Positions 11,095 through 21,467 of a DNA stretch of 64,000 nucleotides are shown one piece after another. Under the pieces are notes generated by a model. It was not told where the DNA came from. It saw nothing but the letters and a program-made list of their open reading frames with translations, and made no database searches. How positions within the stretch are numbered: the stretch's first letter is position 1; each line of letters begins with the position of its first letter. The translations under genes and the position numbers were made by a program. Origin of the DNA: Tremella fuciformis (lineage: Eukaryota; Basidiomycota; Tremellomycetes; Tremellales; Tremellaceae); assembly GCA_032768795.1 (NCBI GenBank), contig CP136492.1:1054001-1118000 (forward strand). The letters run 5' to 3'.

Positions 11095-12148
11095 ATGGCC
11101 CCGCGTGGCCTCTCGGCTGACGAGAAGAAAGTCAAGAGTGAGTGGAACAAGGTCTTCGGGGATTTTGCCACTGACCAGCAGTGCTGGAGATCTTCCATGA
11201 AACTGTGAGGACATCTCTTGAAGGGGACTTCAGCTGACGCGACTAGGCAGACTTCTACACCATGAAAGAGCTAGAGAAGCTAGGGCCCAGTGAGCTATCT
11301 TTTTTGGGTCGATTCAGCTGACATACAGAACTGAAGGGTGTCGGCGAGTTGTCTCACTGCGTGCACAATCAAAGCTGGCTGATGGAGCAGTCTCGCAGAC
11401 TGTCAAGGATATCGTACAAGAGCTTGTGGACGATAATCTGGTGTGCTTTGATAAGATGTAGCTACACATCTATTGACCTGCCTGCGCTGACGACCAGCGG
11501 CACCGGCAATTGTTAGCTAGGCTTGAACAACCAAGCCAGAGCTGACGCCGAGACTACTGGTCCTTCCCCAGCGCTGCCGGAGCTCAGGTCAGCTAGCGGG
11601 CCCCCAGGAACACAGCAGCTGATACCTAGAAACAAGCCGCCCTCGACAAAGCGCAAAGGGAGCTCGAGGGCGTCAATGCCAAGATAGTCGAGACAGAAGA
11701 AGCTATCAAAGAAGCGCAGAAAGGGCGAGAAGATACCGTCAGCTCCGCTCAGTGTCTGTTGAGTGTTGTCTGCTGATCGTGCACAAGGCCGACCGCCGCA
11801 AGCTGTTGTCCACTCATCAGACCCTTGTCGACGCTGGCGCGGCGATGCGCAAAGAGCTCGAGGCGTTCCGGAATGCTGATCCGGCAAAGTACGAGCGCAA
11901 ACGGAAGGCTGTGCAAGTGTGCAAAGATGCCGCGCTTCGATGGACCGGTCAGCAGCAGATATTCCCGGCATTGAGCTGATCCTGTAAACAATACGATGCT
12001 TGCTATTCAGTACGCGACAAGCTTGGGGATCGAGGAAGCGCAGATCCGGGAGATGCTGGGAATCAGTGAGTCTCGGGGACTTCGGGGTGATGCGTCTGCG
12101 AGAGGAAGCTGACCGGAAGGTGAGGACTGGGACGACCTCAAGGTCTAG
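11095..12148 (+). CDS. MND1: Meiotic nuclear division protein 1
   Basis: Eleven short exons: 11095-11137, 11182-11204, 11247-11289, 11329-11343, 11391-11457, 11498-11511, 11553-11587, 11630-11737, 11788-11947, 11988-12065, 12120-12148. They sum to 205 codons, the family's usual size. The N-terminal winged-helix region (RGLSADEKKVKMLEIFHET, LEKLGPKLKG, ELVDDNLV, GTGNYYWSFPS) is followed by a coiled coil and the C-terminal RWTDN region, ending EDWDDLKV. Mnd1 pairs with Hop2 and helps Dmc1/Rad51 strand invasion in meiosis. The fourth intron uses a GC donor (GCGAGT at 11344). The intron 11948-11987 has a normal donor and branch point but appears to end in AA instead of AG; see findings. Confidence 0.9.
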
Positions 12149-12331
12149 CAACCCCAGTACTGTATATCATTCCACGAGGCGCTACAGGATTTATCAGCAT
12201 TGACGAGAAGAGCCTAGATCAGTTGGCCGCTTCAGCAGAGGAGACGAGGCGAGGCTTCGCATGCAATCCATGTACAAGTCTAGCGTACTGTACAGACAGG
12301 TTCGGTTTGATTGAATTTTTTGGATTTTGAC

Positions 12332-13868
12332 TCAAATGAGAAGGTCGGAACGGAACAAGGCGGAGATGGATTCTCTGGGCAAGTCAGCTGTGCCCTTGGG
12401 ATGCGGTATTAGCTGACCCGTTGTGAGTCCTCCTGATACTTTCTGCGAGAATCGGCGCAATGTCTATTGTCTCCAATACCCCTCCACAGGCCTTGACGCG
12501 CTCGGTCTGATCAATAGAATTAGTCACGACAAGTTTTTGGACTGGCAGGTCTTTCAGATTCTCCATGGTAGTCTCGGAGAGCAGACCTGTGGGTCAGAAA
12601 AAGGTGTCCTGTACAAGTTTGATGATGTGACTTACCATGGGAAACCAGCGCATACACCTCTTTGGCGCCCGCGTCGCGCAGCACACCAGCAGCCAGCCCA
12701 ACGGTGTGGCCCGTGTCGATCATGTCGTCAAGCAGGATGGCGACCCGGCCCCTGACATCTCCGACCAGCAGCTCCATCTTCTCCACCATCATCCCGTCGT
12801 CACTCCCGTGCACGCTGCCACTTTCGCTCCCAGCCGGCGTAGGCGGTACAGTCGGCAGCGAAACGCTGGCGGCCATGTCTCGTCTGCGCTTACGATTGAT
12901 GAGCGCAAAGTCGAGGTTGAGGCGGTCGGCGAGCGCTGTAGCTCGTTTGGCACCACCCGCATCAGGCGAGACGATGATGGCGTTCTTCCAATTCGGGATC
13001 TCCTGCTTGATGTACGAGAGCATGATTGGTTCGGAGTACAGGTTGTCGACGGGGATGTCAAAGAAGCCTTGGATCTGCGATGCATGGAGGTCAAGGGTGA
13101 TGACGTGATCAGCCCCCGCCGTGGTCAGGAGGTTGGCCACAAGCCTGGCCTGTCAGCGTACATCCGGAGGGAGAGCGCCTGTACACACTTGGCTGTCACC
13201 GGCGCACGCGACTTGTCCTTCTTATCTTGCCTCGCGTACGGGTAGCAAGGGATGACAGCCGTAATCCTTTTTGCCGAGGCCGTCTTGCAAGCTTTGACCA
13301 TCAGCCGTTGCCGAAGTGATCAGGAACGAGGTCCACGCACCAGATATCATGATCAGCAGCTCCATCAGGTGATCGTTGATATCGGGCGGGGAGGGGGATT
13401 GAAGGATGAACACGTCCTCATCTCGGACCGACGAGTGGATCTGGACACTCGTCTCGAGCGACAGGAACTTTGATACCAAGCAGGGGGTGAGCTGAATGCC
13501 GAGCCTGGACAATCAGTCTCCGCCAAACGACATTATCGTGTGACCCCCGGGGGCCCGCTAACATGGACCTCTTGCCCGAAGCGAGGCTGTGACGGTGGTG
13601 ATTGCTGTGTGCGAGAAGCACGAACGTGTGTGATGGGAGTCAAGGTAGACCAAAGGGAGGGGAAACAAGACTAGAGATCGAAACCAAGGGGATGGGTCTG
13701 AAGGCGGATTTTTCTCGGATGGCGGAGGAGGGGGGGAGAAGGACCCACCGAGCTGCCACGGCCTCTGCGAGACGCGGATGCGCGTTGCCTATGCATGAGC
13801 TACAGAGCCAGCCAGCTTCAGAGCTGCTCACCCGTCAAGAGCTTGATGCTGTTGCCTGTCTGGTGCAT
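12332..13868 (-). CDS. Ribose-phosphate pyrophosphokinase (PRPP synthetase)
   Basis: Exons 13868-13832 (or -13828), 13604-13563, 13504-13341, 13291-13189, 13144-12636, 12586-12418, 12374-12332. The enzyme makes 5-phosphoribosyl-1-pyrophosphate from ribose-5-phosphate and ATP for nucleotide, His and Trp synthesis. Family hallmarks: SIKLLTG start, [60 protein letters not shown], the PRPP loop [11 protein letters not shown], and the ending [12 protein letters not shown] non-homologous Ser/Pro/Asp-rich insertion of roughly 35 residues sits between RKRR and the LVGDVRGR strand, comparable in kind to the insertions of some yeast Prs subunits. The splice from exon 1 to exon 2 is one base out of phase if the strong GTGAGC donor is used; see findings. 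Confidence 0.9.
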
Positions 13869-14431
13869 CTTGCACGACTTTGGCTCTCTTTCGGATGTGA
13901 CTGCCGGCTTTGACTTGGTTGCTCCCTGATTCGGTCTGCTCGTCTGCCCCTTATTTCTTCGAGGTCACTTCTCTGCGGCCGCTGCTGCGTGCAAGTCGCT
14001 TCGAGTACGAGGACGGTGCTATCTGGCGCTGGGGAAGGGGTCGGGCGGGTGGCGCTGTCGAGGGCTATGAGGACATTGGCGTTGGCTCTTGGTGGTGTTG
14101 AGGGTAGAAAGGAAAGGTCGGGTCTGGGAGGGGTGGCTTTGTAGAATTTTGGTAATTGAATTCGAATGAATGACGCGCGGGGTAGTTGGTCGTAAAGCGG
14201 CCCGCGGGGTCCGATGGACCGGACATTGCCGATTAGCCTACATTAGCGGTAGCATCCGTATCAATGTTCCCGGACAAAACACACGTGTGGTACTACGTTC
14301 ACTGGCCACCCGCAATGTTTCTGTTCACCATTTTCCCTCTTTCTCTTCTCTGTCCAGCTCTGACCGATCGCGTCGACGCCAGCGAGGCTTTCACCAGCTC
14401 TCCGCTTCACCGTTAATCCAGACTCGACGCG
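13869..14431. other. Divergent promoter between PRPP synthetase and eIF2A
   Basis: About 560 nt separating divergent starts; nothing coding or RNA-like recognised. Confidence 0.45.
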
Positions 14432-16789
14432 ATGAACCCTCCTCAGTATGCCTGTGAGCTTGAGACACGGCTGCAGATGGCACCAACTGACCTCAGTCCG
14501 GGCGCAAAAGAATACAGGGGTGGCTGAGGGACCGTCATGGGCCTTGACGCCCCAGATCCCCGCGTGAGCTCACAAAATACAGCGATAGCCATGGGCTGAC
14601 TCGTCGCAGTGACACAGCGTCTGTGCGCTGCTACACGTACTCCCCAGACGGAGAATGGATCGCATATGCGCTCGCGTCGAGGTGGATTGCCTTCTTTGGA
14701 CGGTTGGCCCGTGCTGATCGTATAGTGTTCACCTGCTTCCCGCTTCTTCGAGCTCATCCAGCTCTCATCGAGTGATAGAGCAGGCAGGAGTCATTGCACT
14801 GAGCTTCTCGCCTCTCTCATCCAGTCTGTTCACGTTTGAGCGACCTGTCAAGTCGGACACGGATGTTCACCGCAATGTGAAGGCATGGGATGTGCAGACC
14901 GGGGAAGAAGCAGGAGGGTGGTACCACCGAAGTCACGATGACTGGCAAGTTCTGCTACGTTGCGGTCAATTCAAGTCCCGCTAATTTGTAGGGAACCGAT
15001 TGTCACATCGGACGAGTCGCATCGCCTGCTGGCGTCGAATTCGGACATTCTGGTCTTCTCGCCCTATCTCGCACCAAAGCCTTCGATCCGCCTGAAGCTC
15101 AACGGGCAGATCAAAGGCTTGTTTCTGTCACATCCGACCGCTTTGCCGGAAGGGTCGACAAATTCCAAGCCGGTCCAGCCGTCCTCCCAGCCAGCATTGG
15201 CAGTGTGGATCGGTGAGAAGCAAGGGGCTCCGGCGAGCGTGGCTTTGTACCCGTTGAATGCGCTACTCGGCAAAGATGCATTGGGCGAGGCCACGATCAC
15301 TCGGGACATGCCTGCGACCACGGCGAGAAAGGCATTCTACAAAGCGGACAAGCTGCAAGTCAAGTGGAACCCGGCTGGTACCATGGTCAGCATAGCCCCG
15401 TCCACAGCATACAGAAGCTGACTATAGGCTTTGTTCATGACTCACATGGATGTCGATCAGACTGGAAAGTCGTACTATGGCGAGACAAACCTGTATTGCG
15501 TCTCACTGGATGGCTCCTTCGATGGTATGGTGGATCTCGGTCAGTGTTTCGCATGTCTGTGCAGGATGGCAGAGCTCATAGGCAGACAAGGAGGGACCGA
15601 TCTACGACTACGTATGGTCCCCGACTTCTCGGGAGTTCGTCGTCTGCTATGGGTGTACGCGATTTTCACCCTGTTGACCGCACGCTGACGTGCAGATATG
15701 CCCGCTCGCGTCCAGCTCTTCGACATGAAGGCAAAACCCATCCATTCGTTTGGATCCGGACATCGCAATTTCCTCTCGTATCAGCCGCAGGGACGGCTCC
15801 TCCTTAGCGCCGGCTTCGGCAACTTGGCAGGAGGTGTGGATGTCTGGGATATCAGCACCCGGAATAAGGTGGCTGAGTTCAAGTAAGCTATGGCTCTCGC
15901 GGACATGTCTTCAAGCTCATGTGTCAGAGCCGCCAACTCCTCACACTGCGAATGGTCAGCCGATGGGCGCTACATCCTGACTGCCACACTGTCTCCGCGT
16001 TTACGAGTCGACAACGGTGTGAAGATTTGGTGGTGCGGGGGTCAGCTCCTGCACGTCCACCTTCAGGAAGAGCTCTACCAAGCGTCTTTCCGGCCAAAGA
16101 AGCTTGCGCAGGTGGATGCCTTCCCCTCGGTCATCCCCAAAGCGCCGGAAGCGAACGAGAGTGTAGCCTTGTATGGACCCAAGGGGGAGAGCTCCAACGG
16201 CGGTAAGGTTTGCGTCGTGGACGGAATCAACCTGATGACCTAGCCGTTGCCAAGCCGGCAGGAGCCTACAGACCACCTGGTGCACGAGGGACGGTCGCGT
16301 CCGATGCGTACACGCGACGAGATGACGATGGGCCTTCGTCAGGAGCCTCGACTCCTACTCCGATGTTCCGTGGTGGCAAACCATCCGATCGATATCGCTC
16401 GGCAGTTCCTGGCGCTCCTCCTGGTGGATCCCCAGCCACTGATGACAAGAAGAAAAAGCAAAGGAGCAAGAAGGGCAAGGGCGAGGAAGTGAATGGTGCG
16501 GGCAGTGGAGCTGCCACACCGGACGTGACTGCCGCCGAGAAGCTAGAAGCTCTCAAGGTCGAAGAGTCGCCTGGAGACGATGCCAACCAGAAGAAGGTTC
16601 GAAACCTGCTGAAGAAGGTCAGTCTGAATACAGGACCCTGGGCGATTCCTAATACCGCAGCTCAAGGCAATCGAGGATCTCAAGGATCGTCTCGCCAAAG
16701 GTGAGGTTCTGGAGAAGAATCAGGAGAAGAAGATCGAGGCGGAGAAGTCTGTAAGGGATGAGATCAAGTCTCTTGGAGGGGAGGCTTGA
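14432..16789 (+). CDS. EIF2A: Eukaryotic translation initiation factor 2A
   Basis: Twelve or so exons starting with 14432-14453, 14497-14563, 14610-14681, 14726-14944 and ending with 16661-16789. The WD-like propeller carries the family's typical blades: KVKWNPAG-type strand, EGPIYDYVWSP, VVCYGYMPARVQLFDMK, HRNFLSYQPQGRLLLSAGFGNL, VDVWD, HCEWSADGRYILTAT, GVKIW. A Gly/Pro- and Lys-rich linker follows, then a C-terminal helix (KKVRNLLKKLKAIEDLKDR) of the sort that binds ribosomes or tRNA. eIF2A can deliver initiator tRNA to 40S subunits independently of eIF2. The intron at 14945-14991 has a GCAAGT donor and is needed to keep the frame. Length and content fit the family well. Confidence 0.92.
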
Positions 16790-17023
16790 TGCGAGGAAGA
16801 AAGAACTGCATGGCGAAGCTGAGCACACCCGACATTTCTCGCAATCAACATTCATTAGCACATTTGTTTTCCCTCTAGGCTTGACGCATAGCTGTCCGCA
16901 TCGTTGTTCGTAGCATAGGATATGGCATCCATACACCTTATCCGGATCGCGGCTGCCCGAGCGGCGGCGCCGCAGCTGGACTGTCCTGGCGAATGCGCCG
17001 ATAAGGCTCCATATGACGTCTAA

Positions 17024-17539
17024 TCATTTCTTTTGTTGTGCGCCTGTATTTGCCTTCTTCTTCTTGTCTTCCGGAGGAGGCGCGGTCCCGTTTGCTATTG
17101 CTTCTGCCGCAGCTTTCTTTGCCTGTCGATCAGCGAGGATTCGGTGACCGAAGCGCAACGTTGCAGATGGCACGGCGCGAGTTGGTGGAAGTTGTGAGGT
17201 AGAGTCGGAGTACGAGTCAGCTTACCGCCGCCCTATCTCGTCAGCTACGTATGCCTTCAAGGTACAAGCAGCTCACTTGTCTGCCATCGCCTTCATGTCC
17301 CTGTCCCGTCAGCCCCGGTGTATGCACAGCTGCTTGAAGTCAACCTACGCTTCTTTCCGCGCTTGCGGGTTCCCGGTGAGCTTTGTAGCTTTCTTCGCGC
17401 TGCATACGTCAATACAAGCCTTCCTATCGGTTCATAGCTCACGCGTCTGCTTGGTTCTTCGCCCGAGCGCGTTCTCGTTGGTCGCCGCCTGACTATCAGC
17501 TCTGTTTGACTGAGAGGAGGCCATGGATGGACGCGTCAT
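17024..17539 (-). CDS. SERF/4F5-like small basic protein
   Basis: Five exons: 17539-17533 (7 nt), 17488-17443, 17300-17277, 17232-17226 (7 nt), 17122-17024, summing to 61 codons and a 60-residue product. The N-terminus MTRGDQRERARAKNQAD matches the 4F5/SERF family signature, followed by Ala/Lys-rich helix and a lysine tail. SERF proteins are small, charged, largely disordered modifiers of protein aggregation and nucleolar behaviour. Every splice site is GT-AG and every junction keeps frame, which makes the model convincing despite two 7-nt exons. It lies 234 nt from the convergent eIF2A end. Confidence 0.85.
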
Positions 17540-17861
17540 ATTGGGAGTGCTGAGAGTGTGCTAGGGAAGCCGAGCGAGAGGAATGACGGGTTGGCGAGGC
17601 CTCGACGTGACAGTGGCCGCGTGCTGGGATGAGAGCACTGTGGCTGGCCTGCTGCCGCTGGTACTGTGTGTATCACGCCGAAATCACTGAGAAGCTGAAA
17701 ACTGGCGTCGAGCCGCCGCTGGGTGGCGAGGCGAGTGTGGCATATGGACCTGAGGGGATTTGTGGCGGTCTGGGTCTGTGACGGCAAAGCATGAAGAATG
17801 CATACGTGCTGAGGACGGCACATAGACGAGTTCGTATGTGGTATGTATGTATTTATCCCAC
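17540..17861. other. Intergenic region
   Basis: About 320 nt upstream of the SERF-like gene and downstream of the next minus-strand gene; nothing recognised. Confidence 0.4.
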
Positions 17862-18368
17862 CTAATGCCACTGCGCGTTCTGGGTCTTGAATGCTTCTTC
17901 GAAGCAGGACTCTGTGTGTATGACTCTTCCTTCGGGATCAAATACCTCAAGGGTGAGACTCACAGAATCACTACTGCTGAGCCTGACTGAGGGGTCAGTT
18001 TGCTGATCAGTAGAGGCTACTTCAGACCGCAACGCAAAGTGGTGACCATTCTTCATGAACCGCCTCAGATCCGGAAAAGAATCCCCCAACTTCGGCTTCG
18101 CCCCACAATGAGGACAAGACAATGCTGCCGGGCTCAGTACAGTGTCCTGGGGCATAGAGACAGACACAGAGGCAGAATCTTCTGACACAGACATCCAATG
18201 CTTGCAAGACGAACGCTTTGTTCGGGTCTTTCGGGACTGACTTGCTGAGGCAGACGTGCCTGCTAATGTCGTCGGTGTAGTCACGAGCGCCATATTCTCG
18301 TCAATGGCCTGCAGCTTGGGGAGGGTCTCATTGCCTCTGGTGCTGTTGCGGTTGCTGCCTCTGGACAT
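17862..18368 (-). CDS. Small hypothetical protein with CPHCG motif
   Basis: A single uninterrupted frame of 168 codons. The first third is Ser/Thr/Arg-rich; the middle holds SCPHCGAKPKLGDSFPDLRR, a CPxCG knuckle of the kind that makes half a zinc ribbon, but no second CxxC partner is present (other cysteines are single). The C-terminal part (VSLTLEVFDPEGRVIHTESC) looks like beta-strand. I do not recognise the family. Lying next to an LTR element and in a stretch of unfamiliar genes, it could be lineage-specific. Absence of introns is unusual for this neighbourhood. Confidence 0.5.
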   Translation of the reverse strand: MSRGSNRNSTRGNETLPKLQAIDENMALVTTPTTLAGTSASASQSRKTRTKRSSCKHWMSVSEDSASVSVSMPQDTVLSPAALSCPHCGAKPKLGDSFPDLRRFMKNGHHFALRSEVASTDQQTDPSVRLSSSDSVSLTLEVFDPEGRVIHTESCFEEAFKTQNAQWH

Positions 18369-18716
18369 TGATATTACGTTTACTGGCTATACAAAAGGAT
18401 TCCTGGACCTTCTTGTTGGGATACGCTCAGGAAACCGGCTTCGGGTGTCCGAGATACTGAGTCTACTTGTCAGATATCGAGTATTGATGTCAAATCGTTA
18501 TTGCCCAAATACACGATACCGGACTCAAAACGTCAACAGTATATATCACAGTGTGACCGATCCGCGACTTCTGGCACACATTCCGCATTGATGACCAAGA
18601 TGAGAAGCTCAGGCGGACAAAGTTGGGGCCGCCGGTGGAAGGCGGCAGGACAAAGGTCGACGAGGCAAGGCGCTTGATCTGACTTCTCCGCGGCGTGCGC
18701 ACCAGATTCAGCTTCG
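18369..18716. other. Gap between small hypothetical gene and LTR element
   Basis: About 350 nt, locally richer in A and T than the flanks; presumably the promoter of the minus-strand CPHCG gene. No other feature seen. Confidence 0.4.
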
Positions 18717-18721
18717 CTCAA
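18717..18721. repeat. Target-site duplication, left copy
   Basis: CTCAA directly abuts the left LTR and recurs exactly at 21678-21682 after the right LTR. A 5-bp duplication is what retroviral-type integrases leave. Confidence 0.9.
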
Positions 18722-18897
18722 TGTTACAAAATGAGCGTGGTATGCATCGCCCTCTTGGGGCCGAATGTACATATATATCAAGCAGTCAGACGGCCTGTGC
18801 GCAGCAGCATCGCCGTCGTCTTATTGTTCTCCTCCGCATCCTGCCCAAAGAGGCAATTCTGTCCCTATGAGGCGTTCACGGTGCTTATTGTTCAACA
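18722..18897 (-). repeat. LTR (3' LTR in element orientation)
   Basis: 176 bp starting TGTT and ending AACA on the plus strand. Identical to 21502-21677 except G at 18737 versus A at 21517. Contains a TACATATATAT stretch that may be the TATA region. Confidence 0.95.
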
Positions 18898-21327
18898 CTC
18901 CCCCTCGAAGTCGGCGGGCTGCAGCTCGTCGACGAGCGTCTCTGCGACGGCGTCGAGCACCCCTGAGGTAGCCTGCAGCCTGTCGATCTTCGCACCATGA
19001 CAATCAAGCCCGGGAACGACTGATGCGGGCGTCGCACGGTCCAGAGACCTGCCTCCTTCAGGCTGCTTGGAAGCGATCCTGTCGTTCTCCACCATTTCTG
19101 CACCAATCTCGATGATCTTGGTGTCCTCCGGTAGCTCTGATCTTCCCCAATGCTCTCCGGCTCCCCTTGCATGCATGCAGTCCCTCATATCCCTTGCGCA
19201 TGCAGCAAAGCCTTGCTGATGATGAGCGAGCTGACGATCGGCGTTTCGGCGTTTTGACTCGGACACGTGACGTGGCATCACCTCGTCTCTGTCGTCTGCA
19301 GGACGACGACTCGACATCGTCTCTGTATCGTCGCTCGTCTCTCCATCGTCATTGACGGCCGACACGCGCATGTAGCCGTGCTCCTGCGCCGCGTACTGAT
19401 CCTCCTGACCTAGGGCTTTAAGATGGTTTGCGGCAATGACGGTGGCGGGTGACTTGGTGAGCGGAACTTCACTCTGATAGGCTGGGCTGATCCCCAGCTC
19501 TGCCTTGCCGGTGTCGACGGTGTCGACGCTTCTCTGGCCCGTATCCGCGGCCTCCTTCTCATCACAGGCTCCCCCTGCTCCCTTCTGATCACCAAACGAC
19601 GCCGTCTTGCCCTCGACGTCGCCCTGCGACTCTCTGACGGCGGTTTCGGCCTCGACGTCTCTCGCGGCCGTGGTGTAGCCCAGGGCGTGGCTGGCGGTCT
19701 TGAGAGCGACGGTCCACAGGGATCCTCTCTTGCTCAGCGTGAGCGTCTCGTCTTCTCTCTGCAGCGTCCCGCCGTCGTCCTTGATCTCCGCCTGCCAGCC
19801 TCGGGCAAGCAGTCTTGACAACGAGCACACGCTGACTCGAGCAGTCGGCACGAGATAGACGTCTTGCAGCGTGAGGCGTCGTCCCGAGAGCTTGACCTCG
19901 ACCTCACCGGCCTCCACGGCCTCCACGGTACCTCCGCTGGCGAGCCCGAAGGCGACAGGCGTCTCGAGCGCTCGGACGCTCTTGAGGATCGAGCGGTGAG
20001 GGGTCAAATGATGGGTGGCCCCGCTATCTATCACCCAGCCCGTCTCGACGATCTCGACGGTCTCGACGACGGTCTTGGCAGTGTTCTCAATGCCTTCGGC
20101 GGTCTTGATGGTCTCGACAACGGCCTCACAGGCGGCCTCACCGGCCTCTGCGATCTCCACGATCTCTGCGACCTCGACGATCCTCTCGGCAGCGGTGACG
20201 ACGGCCTTGCTCTCAGCCCATGGGTTGCCGAGCAGATCGGCCCACTCGTTGGCGGCAACAGTCAGACCGATCCACTCCATGCCGGCGGCGAGCAGCCCCG
20301 TGCTTGCCTTGGCCGGGATGGTGATGCGCTTGTCCTTGGTGCGCGGTTTGTCCTTGTCTGCGACCGAGCGCTCATCCTCAGAGCTCTCGTCGCTATCGTT
20401 GTCATCGTCGCTGTCCTCGGTGTCGCTCTGCTGGTCGCGATGGCGTCTTTGTCGGTCCCTGCGGTCCCCATGAGTCTTGCGCTGACGTGCAGCCTTGCAG
20501 TCACGCTCCCAATGACCCATCTCTCCGCATCGCCAACACTCGTCATCCTTCCTAGCCTTGACGCGACGACGCTCGGCTACCATGACATCTCCGTGGTTCC
20601 TCTCTGTCAGGCCGTTCTGGTCGAATCGGCCGAATCGTCCAAGCGACGGCCTAGCCCGTCGACGAGCGATCTCTGCGGTGTATTTGGACAGGACAACAGA
20701 CCACGTCTGCTTGTCTTTGGCGATGGGGGCTAGCTCAGCCCGGACGATGTTGAAGGCGGGATCCAGGATCGTCGACAGGAATCTCTGCGCGCGCTCGCCA
20801 TCGCTCAGGACGATCCCAACGCGCTTGCCGTCCGCGATAGCCTTCGAGAACGTCTCGACGTGTGCGCTCATGTCGTCCGCGGTGGCGTCGCCTTTGAGAT
20901 CGAGCGTCCAAAGGCGAGCTTGCACGATCCGCTGGTTCTCGAGGAGATCGGCCTCGTGCATCCTATCGCAATAACGCCACATGTCGACGGCTGCGAGCAG
21001 GTCCTCGATGTCGAGCCGAACGGCCTGCGACGCCGTCCCCTTCAAGATCGCCTGCGCCCTGCTCTCTCGGGCTTGCCACCGTTCCCAGTCTCTCTTGTCA
21101 TCCCAGCTGAGCCCGCCAGCCTCTGATCCTGTCGGCATGACAGATCCAGCTCGGACTCGGCGCTCGGCGGTAACGGCCTGCCCTGGCTCGACATCGAGCC
21201 CCAAGGCGGCATTCCAGCAGTCTGATAGCTGCAGGGCGATCTCGACCGCTGCTCGCCACGGCGCGTATGACGACGGGTCGTGCGATAGCTTCGGGATCGC
21301 CTCAATGTTGATTCTGGCGCTCGACAT
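18892..21327 (-). CDS. Retrotransposon Gag-protease polyprotein
   Basis: 811 codons, uninterrupted. Residues 1-230 resemble the copia-type gag capsid region (a W/A-rich helical domain with a KAIADGK-like segment); residues 264-277 are a CCHC zinc knuckle (CWRCGEMGHWERDC); 280-340 are basic then Asp/Ser-rich; 375-430 form a Val/Glu/Ala-rich repetitive helix; 434-440 are DSGATHH, the catalytic aspartate of the protease, preceded by WVI and followed by about 100 residues of a protease fold (LQDVYLVPTARVSVCSLSRLL). The remaining 270 residues are polar and match no integrase or polymerase motif. The stop lies inside the 3' LTR, and the polypurine tract is read as Phe-Glu-Gly-Glu. Confidence 0.88.
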   Translation of the reverse strand: MSSARINIEAIPKLSHDPSSYAPWRAAVEIALQLSDCWNAALGLDVEPGQAVTAERRVRAGSVMPTGSEAGGLSWDDKRDWERWQARESRAQAILKGTASQAVRLDIEDLLAAVDMWRYCDRMHEADLLENQRIVQARLWTLDLKGDATADDMSAHVETFSKAIADGKRVGIVLSDGERAQRFLSTILDPAFNIVRAELAPIAKDKQTWSVVLSKYTAEIARRRARPSLGRFGRFDQNGLTERNHGDVMVAERRRVKARKDDECWRCGEMGHWERDCKAARQRKTHGDRRDRQRRHRDQQSDTEDSDDDNDSDESSEDERSVADKDKPRTKDKRITIPAKASTGLLAAGMEWIGLTVAANEWADLLGNPWAESKAVVTAAERIVEVAEIVEIAEAGEAACEAVVETIKTAEGIENTAKTVVETVEIVETGWVIDSGATHHLTPHRSILKSVRALETPVAFGLASGGTVEAVEAGEVEVKLSGRRLTLQDVYLVPTARVSVCSLSRLLARGWQAEIKDDGGTLQREDETLTLSKRGSLWTVALKTASHALGYTTAARDVEAETAVRESQGDVEGKTASFGDQKGAGGACDEKEAADTGQRSVDTVDTGKAELGISPAYQSEVPLTKSPATVIAANHLKALGQEDQYAAQEHGYMRVSAVNDDGETSDDTETMSSRRPADDRDEVMPRHVSESKRRNADRQLAHHQQGFAACARDMRDCMHARGAGEHWGRSELPEDTKIIEIGAEMVENDRIASKQPEGGRSLDRATPASVVPGLDCHGAKIDRLQATSGVLDAVAETLVDELQPADFEGEC
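18898..18906 (-). other. Polypurine tract
   Basis: On the minus strand GAGGGGGAG abuts the 3' LTR, the expected site for plus-strand DNA priming. Confidence 0.75.
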
Positions 21328-21467
21328 CTTGCGATAAAGTTATCCAGGACTGTCGACGGCGGTCTGTGCACACGCGGGGGTGCTGCAACGGTTCTGTGGT
21401 CTTCAAGCGTGCTTCCAGAGCGTCCCGGCTGACGGCGACGGCTCGAGCGATCCTACAGCGAGCTCTC

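Noticed and set aside
20015..20733. Plus-strand frames inside the retrotransposon
   Set aside because: They are antisense to gag-protease and consist of low-complexity Ser/Val/Leu runs; no independent signal.
18892..21327. Possible integrase HHCC zinc site or reverse transcriptase in the region after the protease
   Set aside because: Cys and His residues occur (for example CARDMRDCMHARG) but not in the HHCC spacing, and no polymerase YVDD-type motif is present on the coding strand.
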